64,000 nucleotides of DNA from an uncultured Prevotella sp. GTDB lineage: Bacteria > Bacteroidota > Bacteroidia > Bacteroidales > Bacteroidaceae. A program made the translations under genes and the position numbers. The number at the start of each line of letters is the position of its first letter. Position 1 is the first letter of the stretch. Shown here piece after piece: positions 8,809-16,814 of the stretch. The stretch lies in contig CAMVOS010000007.1 of assembly GCA_947169185.1 (NCBI GenBank), positions 16,007 to 80,006 of the forward strand. Direction: 5' to 3'. The notes beneath the pieces are model-generated. The model worked only from the letters and a program-made list of their open reading frames with translations, had not been told where the DNA came from and made no database searches.

Positions 8809-9971
8809 CCTTCTACGAATCTTGCTCCGTCATCACTCTTACAGAAATACACTTTGAACGAGTTCTTATATTGCGGGAACTGCTCCAAGTATTTTTCCGT
8901 AATCTCTTTCTCAATCTGCTCCTTCTTAGCAGGATCAACCAACGCAATGCAAGCGCCCTTGAATCCCGCACCTGAGAAACGGCCACCATACACACCATCT
9001 GTGGTCAGCATAGCATTATAAATAGCAATCAACTCTGGGCTTCCACACTCATAGTTATGAATGCTGCTCTCACAACTGGCCTTTGAAAGACTGCCAAGCC
9101 ATTCCAAATTTCCCGTTTCCCAAGCCGTAATACCTTCACGAACTCTCTTATGCTCTCCAAAGAAGTGTTCTGCTCTACGAGCAAACCTGGGTGGCATCTC
9201 ATCCCTATGTCTGCGATACATAGTCTCCGGCACATCCCGTAAGAAGGTCTTATCGTGCGTCTTCAGCGGCACGTTCTCATACGCCTGCACAATCCAAGCA
9301 GCCGTCTTACATTCCGTTACGCGCAGGTTATAGTCAGATGACATCAGGCTACGGGTCAGACCGCTAAAGAAGATACCCAACTCGAACTCCGGCATATTCT
9401 CTGCCTTGGGTATCAAGCGATATTCATCACTCTCACAGTCCAACATCAACAGGTGGTCTTTCTTGCCCAGTGCAATGCAAGCCTGATCCAGCAGACCGTT
9501 GTTCAGACCTATATACTCCCGTTCTGCTTCGCTGGCAATCTTCATCACCTCAAATGGAGCCAGCGTAATGTTGTTAGCCTTGGCGAAAGCCATCACGTAG
9601 GCAATCAGAACAGCCGCACTTGATGACAATCCACCTACCGGCAACGATCCCTTAATGGTTCCCGTGATACCCGTCTTCAACTGGAACCGCTTCTGCAATG
9701 CAAACTTGGCTCCTCGGGCATAATCACCCCAGTTGCCCTGCTTCACCAGTGTGGGTGCTGCAATATCAAAACTCACATCACCCGTAAAGGTTTCGCTCTT
9801 CAACACTACAAGGCTTTCACCTCTTCCATCTTCCTTCTTACTTCTTACATCGAAGTATAGGTCCACGCCCTTATCAATGGCGAAACCCGTCACCAACCCA
9901 TGCTGGTGATCCACGTGAGCGCCCAATGGGCACACTCTATACGGACTGAAAATATGATATTGGGAATCCAT
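8805..9971 (-). CDS. Galacturonokinase-like GHMP kinase (copy 1)
   Basis: GHMP-superfamily sugar kinase of about 388 residues. The N-terminal block SPYRVCPLGAHVDHQHG replaces the galactokinase motif PGRxNLIGEHTDY; from memory, the Cys-Pro-Leu-Gly-Ala-His-x-Asp-His-Gln pattern is that of plant galacturonokinases. The ATP loop LPVGGLSSSAA follows near residue 110. I prefer the ATG at 9971 (MDSQYHIFSPYR), matching the paralogue start MKYTYHIFSPYR, over a TTG at 9998 that would extend into the capF remnant. The predicted reaction is GalA + ATP to GalA-1-P, the first step of galacturonate salvage with the next two genes. Databases often label such proteins galactokinase. Confidence 0.75.
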   Translation of the reverse strand: MDSQYHIFSPYRVCPLGAHVDHQHGLVTGFAIDKGVDLYFDVRSKKEDGRGESLVVLKSETFTGDVSFDIAAPTLVKQGNWGDYARGAKFALQKRFQLKTGITGTIKGSLPVGGLSSSAAVLIAYVMAFAKANNITLAPFEVMKIASEAEREYIGLNNGLLDQACIALGKKDHLLMLDCESDEYRLIPKAENMPEFELGIFFSGLTRSLMSSDYNLRVTECKTAAWIVQAYENVPLKTHDKTFLRDVPETMYRRHRDEMPPRFARRAEHFFGEHKRVREGITAWETGNLEWLGSLSKASCESSIHNYECGSPELIAIYNAMLTTDGVYGGRFSGAGFKGACIALVDPAKKEQIEKEITEKYLEQFPQYKNSFKVYFCKSDDGARFVEG

Positions 9972-9994
9972 TCTATCGTTTAAACTAAACCTTT

Positions 9995-10121
9995 TCAAGG
10001 TAGCATGTGAACTGCCTTAACCGTCACATCGTCGTAGCAACGTGCCTTGCCGTCCTCAATGTTATTCTGTTGCACACAGAGATTCTTCCCCCCCCTTTGC
10101 ACCAGTTACTAGAATCTTCAT
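9995..10121 (-). pseudogene. capF: Remnant of capF (UDP-FucNAc pathway reductase)
   Basis: Immediately after the capE stop an ATG at 10121 starts MKILVTGAKG, identical to the first ten residues of the intact CapF at 30516-31715. A run of eight C (10088-10095; G on the coding strand) then shifts the frame. In another frame the homology resumes (KNLC, then NIEDGKAR) and ends with VHMLP, a string also found near the CapF C-terminus. Only about 125 bp of the ~1200 bp gene remain, so it is a degraded, internally deleted capF in the ancestral capE-capF order. Confidence 0.75.
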
Positions 10122-10123
10122 TA

Positions 10124-11182
10124 TTACTTTACTATATTGGGGATTCCATTCAACTCGTTCTGAATATACTCGAGGCTGGCAATCTTTGCCTTTGTCTCTT
10201 CAACATCCAGAAGTTTGGTATTATGCGAATTAAACTCGGTCAAATGAACCCTATTTGCATCACCCTCAGTGAAATACTTGTCATAGTTCAATGTACGATT
10301 ATCTGCTGGAACACGATAGAAATTACCCATATCCTCAGCTTTTGAGCATTCTTCGTTAGTCAGCAAAGTTTCGTACATCTTTTCACCATGGCGTATACCA
10401 ATCACGCGGATTTCTGGTTCGTTGGGCGCCTGATGCTTAAAGAGTTCTATCACAGCTTCTGCTTGAGTTTGGATGGTGCATGCTGGGGCCTTTTGGACTA
10501 AAATATCTCCATTCTGACCATGTTCGAATGCGAAGAGTACCAAGTCAACGGCCTCTTCCAATGACATGATAAAACGCGTCATCGAAGGCTCGGTGATGGT
10601 GATAGGATTACCCTTACGAATCTGGTCAATCCAGAGAGGAATAACAGAACCACGGCTGCACATCACGTTACCATAACGAGTACAACAGATTTTTGTATTA
10701 CCAGACATACGAGATTTCGCCACTGCCACTTTTTCCTCAATCGCTTTGGTGATGCCCATCGCATTGATAGGGTAAGCAGCCTTGTCTGTGGAAAGACAGA
10801 TGACACTCTTTACACCTGCGTCAATTGCCGTATCAAGTACATTATCCGTTCCTAACACATTGGTCTTCACCGCCTCCATAGGGAAGAACTCACAACTGGG
10901 CACCTGCTTCAGAGCTGCAGCATGGAACACATAGTCCACGCCTTTCATTGCGTACTTCAACGTGCTCTTGTTGCGCACATCACCAATATAGAACTTAATC
11001 TTGTTAGCCACCTCCGGCATACGCGCCTGGAAGTCGTGGCGCATATCGTCCTGCTTCTTCTCGTCGCGGCTGAAGATACGAATCTCACCAATGTCTGTTC
11101 TCAAAAAACGGTTCAGTACAGCGTTACCGAACGAACCAGTACCTCCTGTAATAAGAAGGGTTTTGTCCTTAAATACACTCAT
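10124..11182 (-). CDS. capE: UDP-GlcNAc 4,6-dehydratase/5-epimerase, first step to UDP-L-FucNAc
   Basis: A 352-residue extended SDR protein of the CapE/FnlA/WbjB family, starting the conversion of UDP-GlcNAc to UDP-L-FucNAc. Visible marks are the NAD motif GGTGSFGN (13-20), the family string FSRDEKKQDDMRHDFQ (37-52), and STDKAAYPINAMGITK (131-146), where Met142 replaces the usual SDR tyrosine before Lys146, as is characteristic of CapE. It lies 20 kb from the intact capF and capG that should complete the pathway; directly downstream only a capF remnant is left. WbuC follows upstream at 11202, a common neighbour in E. coli FucNAc O-antigen clusters. Confidence 0.92.
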   Translation of the reverse strand: MSVFKDKTLLITGGTGSFGNAVLNRFLRTDIGEIRIFSRDEKKQDDMRHDFQARMPEVANKIKFYIGDVRNKSTLKYAMKGVDYVFHAAALKQVPSCEFFPMEAVKTNVLGTDNVLDTAIDAGVKSVICLSTDKAAYPINAMGITKAIEEKVAVAKSRMSGNTKICCTRYGNVMCSRGSVIPLWIDQIRKGNPITITEPSMTRFIMSLEEAVDLVLFAFEHGQNGDILVQKAPACTIQTQAEAVIELFKHQAPNEPEIRVIGIRHGEKMYETLLTNEECSKAEDMGNFYRVPADNRTLNYDKYFTEGDANRVHLTEFNSHNTKLLDVEETKAKIASLEYIQNELNGIPNIVK

Positions 11183-11201
11183 TGTTATATTAAATTAATA
11201 A

Positions 11202-11591
11202 TTATTTCTTCATTATATCTTCTTCACCAAGCGGCTCATATGGACCATCCTTGGCCTCAAAGAGGATAGTACCAGACTCAAGGCATTTGAGACTATGCCA
11301 CTGCCCTTTCTCGATATTTAGTACATCCCCACCAGGAACCATATCAACGGTCCCAGTCAACTTCCCGTTGTCATCATAAAAGTACTCCTCAAAATGTCCT
11401 CTAATGCAGATGCAAGTCTCAGAAGAGTCTCTGTGTCTATGTATTGGCACTATTGTACCAGGCTCCAGAGCATTCAGCATCCGCTGGCTATTATCCTCTG
11501 TCGAGTTTCTAAGATCCAAATTGCAACGTAGTCTTTCAATTGTCTTTGCTTGGGCGGTCAACTCATTAAACTTTGCTTTCCTAATAATCAT
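11202..11591 (-). CDS. WbuC family cupin
   Basis: A 129-residue single-domain cupin. The metal-binding histidines sit in GTIVPIHRHRDSSE (about 45-58), and a later conserved part is EKGQWHSLKC. Length and sequence fit the WbuC family, found beside FucNAc synthesis genes in O-antigen clusters; its exact reaction is unestablished. It is 20 bp upstream of capE and 12 bp downstream of the beta-helix protein, so it is co-transcribed with both. Confidence 0.8.
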   Translation of the reverse strand: MIIRKAKFNELTAQAKTIERLRCNLDLRNSTEDNSQRMLNALEPGTIVPIHRHRDSSETCICIRGHFEEYFYDDNGKLTGTVDMVPGGDVLNIEKGQWHSLKCLESGTILFEAKDGPYEPLGEEDIMKK

Positions 11592-11603
11592 AGCAAGTTA
11601 TTA

Positions 11604-13331
11604 CTAAAAACTCTTCTTAATATTATCACGCGAAGGTAAATCAATACCGTCTAGTAATTTAACCTTAACGTCATTATTTGAACATTTTATTATATTACCA
11701 CTCATCTCGTAGTCTATAGGTGTGTCCGAGAATAAAACGGGTATTTGAGTCGATGTGTTGGGATTGAAACGAATATAATTATTACACAGTTTATAACGTA
11801 TTTTTTTTGACCCAACAATTAATATAGCTCTGACGTCAATATTGTTATTATACAGAGTCAAACAATTCCCTTCTTTCTCGATATCTGAACCCGCAAACAC
11901 CCCTGTGGAAAAATCTGAAATGGGGACAACCTTATTATTTATGATTGTAGTATTATAGCCATAACCTACCATCCAAATAGCAAAACATTCAAATAAGTTA
12001 CCATCAATTATTTCATTCTCCCCCCTACATTGTATGCCGATCTGATAATCACCGTAGATTCGATTGTTTCTATAGATATTACCATATGAAGTTGAATGTC
12101 CACCTATAGCGCTACCTGTTTCCCCGATATTTTTCTCCTGATAAAAAGAACAATTTCTAACTATATTATAGCGGGATTCAAAACTGCCTGAAAAATCAAC
12201 TCCCCTCCTATTCTCATAGAACTCTGAGTTTTCTATTACAATGTGGGAACCTTTGTTAACCTGTATACCATAAGATGTTCCCGTTCCTGAATAATATGCT
12301 CCTTTAAATAAGCAGTTTCTTACACATCCTGAATACCCACCTAAACTCAACAGCGCATTCGACCCTTCTTGGGCTTCAAAACTACAATCTTCAATAAGAA
12401 AATCACTTCCATTAAAGCTTAATCCATCTTTACCAGTAAATACAAAATGACAATTTTTCAGTTTGTATGCCCTTGGTTTATAAATTACATAAGTTGATTT
12501 TACGCTTTGTTTACTATAAGTTCTTTCGATTGAAAAACGCTCCAAACTATCTGCCAATAGAATTTTATCTCCGTCTACACTGAGAATTCTAGATGTAATA
12601 CCTTTATATAAAGTCGGAATCCCTTTCTCATTAGGTCTTGAATCAAATATTGTTTCATCAGCCGTCGATATTTCAATGACATATCCTTCATATTTCTCAG
12701 AAACTTCATTGGAAACCTTAACAGAATTAATAAAATTCTTATCACCTATTGGAGAACAAATACCACATGTAGATGCAGATGACCAATAGCGAATACTATT
12801 GTTTGTTTTCAAGTATAGGTTTTTAAAATTGACGCTCTGGTTATCATCTAATATTATTGTTTCATTAATAATAAATGGAATACTTTCAAAATCCACCTCA
12901 ACGTTTGGTAGACCTTGGAAATCCTTCACATTCAACAAAGTGCGATCGCCAACTAACCATGAGATCTTTATCGGATGCTGGTAAGAGGAAATATCAACAT
13001 TATCAAAGATTCGCTTAGATTCACTATCTATAATATAATCCCCTTGTAATTTACCGTTACAAATTACACCATTTTTGAATATAAGCCTGGTATTTTCAAG
13101 CAAATTAACGGTTTCACCCTTAAGATCTATTGTTCCGCTAATTACATATCTTGTATTACTTCTAATCACCTGCTTCGAAAAGGGCTTCCTAGTGCATATT
13201 ATTACTGTTCTTTGTTTAATATCTCTGTTGTTCTCTCTAGTAAAAGCTTGAATAGGGCGCAAATAGAAGAAGCCAACTAAAAAAAATATGTATAACCATC
13301 CTCTAAAAAATGATTCAGTTATCCGATGCAT
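11604..13331 (-). CDS. Secreted or membrane-anchored right-handed beta-helix protein
   Basis: A 575-residue protein with an N-terminal hydrophobic segment (about 10-28, YIFFLVGFFYLRPIQAF) that may be a signal peptide or anchor. The body is rich in Asn, Gly, Ile and Val with short recurring strands (NCLFKGAYYSG, NSEFYENRRG, NCSFYQEKN, NNRIYGDYQ), typical of a right-handed parallel beta-helix (pectin-lyase-like fold). No catalytic residues can be assigned; such proteins in polysaccharide loci may be lyases, hydrolases, epimerases or non-catalytic. It overlaps the preceding nucleotidyltransferase gene by 17 bp. The AT-rich composition matches the neighbouring glycan genes. Confidence 0.7.
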   Translation of the reverse strand: MHRITESFFRGWLYIFFLVGFFYLRPIQAFTRENNRDIKQRTVIICTRKPFSKQVIRSNTRYVISGTIDLKGETVNLLENTRLIFKNGVICNGKLQGDYIIDSESKRIFDNVDISSYQHPIKISWLVGDRTLLNVKDFQGLPNVEVDFESIPFIINETIILDDNQSVNFKNLYLKTNNSIRYWSSASTCGICSPIGDKNFINSVKVSNEVSEKYEGYVIEISTADETIFDSRPNEKGIPTLYKGITSRILSVDGDKILLADSLERFSIERTYSKQSVKSTYVIYKPRAYKLKNCHFVFTGKDGLSFNGSDFLIEDCSFEAQEGSNALLSLGGYSGCVRNCLFKGAYYSGTGTSYGIQVNKGSHIVIENSEFYENRRGVDFSGSFESRYNIVRNCSFYQEKNIGETGSAIGGHSTSYGNIYRNNRIYGDYQIGIQCRGENEIIDGNLFECFAIWMVGYGYNTTIINNKVVPISDFSTGVFAGSDIEKEGNCLTLYNNNIDVRAILIVGSKKIRYKLCNNYIRFNPNTSTQIPVLFSDTPIDYEMSGNIIKCSNNDVKVKLLDGIDLPSRDNIKKSF

Positions 13332-14472
13332 TCCTTAAATCTCTATAACCCACTTTATTAAAATAGTCTATTACGCCATTAGAAGTAATCCTTATAAGAA
13401 ATTTTACTGAATCCACAGGGAAAATTCTAGAATGTCTACATAAATCTAAAACTCTGCGATTGTACGACATTACTTTTCTTACAAAAAAAGAAGACTTACC
13501 ATAGTAAGAGTTATCACGATTATGCCCCATATTCCCAACCTCTAGAAGAAAACAATTGATTAGCACAGCTTTTTTCCCCCACCTTTTAGTAGTGATATAG
13601 AAAGGCATCGCTTCCTCTGGCATACCTAAAAAATTCACGGCATAATAACCAAACGCCCTCCATTCGCTCAGTAGCCCCATTCTTCTAAGTCTATTCCCAA
13701 GCAAATCATAGTCTATTGAGCTTCTATTAGTCCATAGTAGCCTACACCAATCACAGATCTGCCTTAAGCCTAAACCACCTTTAAAAAAATGCTTTAGAAA
13801 ATGAGTGAATACAAAAAGAATATCATTATTAATCCCTGGCAGAAAAACCGGAGTTTTACCATTCATCCATGAACGAACATTTCCACAAAAAAAGATATCA
13901 TCCTGAATTTCCTTAATTACAAGATCAACCCTATTAGAAAGTCCGCAAAATTGATTGTCATGTAATTCTATCTCCCAAAGTGACACCTGAGCACTTATAT
14001 TTCTTGCCTGTTCAAAAACCGGATCAAAGCCATTCTTCGTTAATGGTCTGAGAAATTCACGCGCCTTATGAAAGTTCTCTTCACTTAATAAAAGATCTAT
14101 ATCCCCGCTTGAACGCCATAAAGGCCTCTTATAGCACTGAGCAACCCCCTGTCCTTTAACCAATACAGCATCAATCCCAATAGCACGCATCTTTTCGATA
14201 AGCCCACCAATAAAATTGTTCATTGCTGTGTTTCTTTGCTCAAGTTGCAAAGCTTCACCAACAAACAAGAGCACTTCTTCCTTTGGTATCTTAATATCTG
14301 CAATATGTTCTAGTCCAGCAGCAACAAGGCCAACAACCGATTGTTCTTGCGCCAATCGATATATTACATTGAAATCAACATCTCCATACGGTTCGAGTTG
14401 GACATCATTTTCCCAAAGACCAGCTCTTACTAAGGCGAGGAATGCTTGTGTATTATTATCCAAAATCATCAC
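13315..14472 (-). CDS. Nucleotidyltransferase-fold protein (NTP_transf_5 type)
   Basis: A 385-residue soluble protein. LVKGQG (104-109) followed by SSGDIDLLLS (121-130) is the hallmark of the uncharacterised nucleotidyltransferase family NTP_transf_5, with the metal-binding acidic pair Asp124/Asp126. The family occurs in polysaccharide and peptide-modification clusters, and its acceptor is generally unknown. It sits between the aminotransferase and the beta-helix protein and overlaps the latter by 17 bp, suggesting that the two are expressed together. Met2 (14469) is an equally possible start. Confidence 0.75.
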   Translation of the reverse strand: MMILDNNTQAFLALVRAGLWENDVQLEPYGDVDFNVIYRLAQEQSVVGLVAAGLEHIADIKIPKEEVLLFVGEALQLEQRNTAMNNFIGGLIEKMRAIGIDAVLVKGQGVAQCYKRPLWRSSGDIDLLLSEENFHKAREFLRPLTKNGFDPVFEQARNISAQVSLWEIELHDNQFCGLSNRVDLVIKEIQDDIFFCGNVRSWMNGKTPVFLPGINNDILFVFTHFLKHFFKGGLGLRQICDWCRLLWTNRSSIDYDLLGNRLRRMGLLSEWRAFGYYAVNFLGMPEEAMPFYITTKRWGKKAVLINCFLLEVGNMGHNRDNSYYGKSSFFVRKVMSYNRRVLDLCRHSRIFPVDSVKFLIRITSNGVIDYFNKVGYRDLRNASDN

Positions 14473-14528
14473 AAATCGAATGCCGCGAACTCATTCATTG
14501 CTGAGGTGCAGCTTGACTTCGCCCGATA

Positions 14529-15785
14529 TTAGGCAATGATTGCACTCTTAATAGAGTCAACAATATATTTGACATCCTCGTCCTTTACATAAGGACCGGC
14601 AGGTAAGCACATCCCCACCTTAAAGACAGCCTCACTCAAGCCATTCACGTATGCTGGCGCATTCTTATAAACAGGTTGCTTATGCATAGGTTTCCATACC
14701 GGACGAGCCTCAATACCAACTTGATCCATGAATACACGAAGTGCCTCTACATTGTCATTGGGCTGACAATCAGTAGTTGCACTATCTGCCACATGGATGA
14801 CACCGGCAGCTCCGCCTACGGCACCCTTTACTACGGTCTTATAAGCGTTTTCTTGACCTTTGACCTTCACATCAGGGTCAATGGTAATGGTGCAGAGCCA
14901 ATAGTTGCTGTCATACTCTCCAGTTGCCGGCTGGCTATGTACCTTGATACCCTTTACATCTTTGAGCAACTCTTCATACAGTTTCTGCACATGCTTATGG
15001 TGTGCAATATGATCATTAGCCACGGTCATCTGCCCTCGACCAATACCAGCACAGATGTTACTCATACGGTAGTTATATCCAATCTTCTCATGCTGATAGT
15101 ATGGATAGCTCTCACGATACTGAGTGGCATACATCATAATTTCGCGCCATTCATCTTCATTATCGGTAATCAATGCACCTCCACCTGAGGTTGTGATCAT
15201 CTTATTGCCATTAAATGAGAGTACGCCATACTTACCAAAAGTTCCAAGAATTTGGCCCTTGAACTTAGAGCCAAAGCCTTCAGCTGCATCTTCCACTACA
15301 GGGATGTCATACTTGTTGGCAATCTCCATAATACGGTCTGCCTTATAAGGCATACCGTAAAGTGCTACTGGTACTATGGCCTTAGGTTTCTTACCAGTCT
15401 TGGCAATTCGGTCCTTGATGGCTTCCTCCAATAACTCAGGATCCATATTCCAAGTGTCTTTCTCGGAGTCAATGAAAACCGGAGTAGCACCCAGATAGGT
15501 AATCGGGTGACTGGAAGCGCAGAAGGTAAAGCTCTGAACACACACTTCATCACCAGGCTTTACACCACAGGCAATCAGGGCCAGGTGGACGGCTGCCGTA
15601 CCGGCAGAAAGCGCGACAACGCGCTTGTTCTGCCCACAGAACTCCTCCAGGTCCTTCTCAAAACCGTTGACGTTCGGGCCAAGAGGAACGACCCAGTTGG
15701 TATCAAATGCTTCTTTAATGTAATTCTGTTCAAGTCCGGCCTCGCTCATGTGAGCCAAGCAAAGGTATATTCTTTTATCAGCCAT
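14529..15785 (-). CDS. DegT/DnrJ/EryC1/StrS sugar aminotransferase
   Basis: A 418-residue PLP enzyme that should transfer an amino group to a nucleotide-linked keto-sugar. PLP-binding features are AGTAAVHLAL (61-70), EDAAEGFGS (165-173) and SFNGNKMITTSGGG, with the Schiff-base Lys at 195. A stretch rich in Gly, Ala and Val (GAVGGAAGVIHVADSATT, about 322-339) is unusual for the family. The gene is followed by the ATP-grasp and type III PLP genes upstream with gaps of 12 and 9 bp. The product is probably a 3- or 4-amino sugar that other genes then decorate; the sugar cannot be read from sequence. Confidence 0.85.
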   Translation of the reverse strand: MADKRIYLCLAHMSEAGLEQNYIKEAFDTNWVVPLGPNVNGFEKDLEEFCGQNKRVVALSAGTAAVHLALIACGVKPGDEVCVQSFTFCASSHPITYLGATPVFIDSEKDTWNMDPELLEEAIKDRIAKTGKKPKAIVPVALYGMPYKADRIMEIANKYDIPVVEDAAEGFGSKFKGQILGTFGKYGVLSFNGNKMITTSGGGALITDNEDEWREIMMYATQYRESYPYYQHEKIGYNYRMSNICAGIGRGQMTVANDHIAHHKHVQKLYEELLKDVKGIKVHSQPATGEYDSNYWLCTITIDPDVKVKGQENAYKTVVKGAVGGAAGVIHVADSATTDCQPNDNVEALRVFMDQVGIEARPVWKPMHKQPVYKNAPAYVNGLSEAVFKVGMCLPAGPYVKDEDVKYIVDSIKSAIIA

Positions 15786-15797
15786 CTTATATAATTA

Positions 15798-16805
15798 TTA
15801 ATCAACTTCAACTAAATAATCATTCTTTGCGAATGTCTTTCCATACTTAGGCGTCAAGATGCTCGCATCCACCCTCTCGCCTTTTAACCATGAAATAATA
15901 GCCTTAGGCATATTCACGCCAGCTTCGTACGAGAATGGGTATCCGCCACCAAAACGGGGGTTCAATTCAAGCACACAATAATCGCCATTGGCTCTCTGCA
16001 TAATATCCACATCCAAATTACCAATGTGCTTCAAATTGCGTCCTATTGAAGCACCCATCTCCCGCACTTCAGGAAGATCAACAGTAGTAGCTTTATCAGT
16101 TTCGCCAGCGCGCATCGCCAATTTCTGCTTTACAGAAACGGCAATGTTATTGCCCTTCAGGTCATTAATCACATCCAAGCCAAACTCTTTTCCGCCCAGT
16201 TTTTCTTGAATCATGATATACTCATCACCCACTGAAGCTGCTGCAAGAATAGTCTTCTTTATTTTCTTCATCAGAAGGTTGTAATAGATGTCCAGTTCCT
16301 TCATATCTGCAATAGATTCCAAACCAATAGAACCAGAGCCCCAACGAGGTTTCATAAATAGCGGGAAAGCAATCTCTCCTTTTGCCAATGCAGCTTTGGC
16401 ATCAGCAAGACGTACATAAGTCTTAGGTGCGTTTAAGCCTATTGATTCTACCCACTGAGCAGTCTTATACTTATCAAAACATATGTCAATAACTTCTGGA
16501 TCAGATACTATCACTTTCACACCCTGTGCTTCAAACTTTGCTTTGTGCTCAGCCAGGATTGGAAGCTCCAAGTCGTTAAGCGAAATCAGAGCATCTACTT
16601 TCTGCTCCTTGCAGATGTCCAGAGTAATATCAATATATTTCGGGTCATAAACCGCAGGGACTTGAATCTTAACATCTGCAGCAGTAAGTGCGGGTGCACT
16701 CAGCTGCATGTCTGTTGCAACAATCTTGTCGCCTTCAGACATATTCTCTTTAAAATATTTCAGAAGATACGTGCGTCTTCCCGCACAAGTAAAAAGTATA
16801 TTCAT
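15798..16805 (-). CDS. ATP-grasp ligase (carbamoyl-phosphate-synthase-like)
   Basis: A 335-residue ATP-grasp protein. It begins with a Rossmann-like domain (MNILFTCAGRRTYLL), followed by the ATP-grasp core: FPLFMKPRWGSGSIGL (about 142-157), IMIQEKLGG (199-207) and the metal-binding CVLELNPRFGGGYP near 275. Members join a carboxylate, often an amino acid, to an amine or thiol. Placed between an aminotransferase and a type III PLP decarboxylase/racemase-like enzyme, it may couple a processed amino acid to the new amino sugar. This is inference; substrates are unknown. Confidence 0.8.
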   Translation of the reverse strand: MNILFTCAGRRTYLLKYFKENMSEGDKIVATDMQLSAPALTAADVKIQVPAVYDPKYIDITLDICKEQKVDALISLNDLELPILAEHKAKFEAQGVKVIVSDPEVIDICFDKYKTAQWVESIGLNAPKTYVRLADAKAALAKGEIAFPLFMKPRWGSGSIGLESIADMKELDIYYNLLMKKIKKTILAAASVGDEYIMIQEKLGGKEFGLDVINDLKGNNIAVSVKQKLAMRAGETDKATTVDLPEVREMGASIGRNLKHIGNLDVDIMQRANGDYCVLELNPRFGGGYPFSYEAGVNMPKAIISWLKGERVDASILTPKYGKTFAKNDYLVEVD

Positions 16806-16814
16806 TATGCTATC

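Noticed and set aside
9972..9998. TTG start giving a 397-residue galacturonokinase copy 1
   Set aside because: The paralogue starts right before YHIFSPYR, and the extra codons overlap the capF remnant; ATG at 9971 is preferred.
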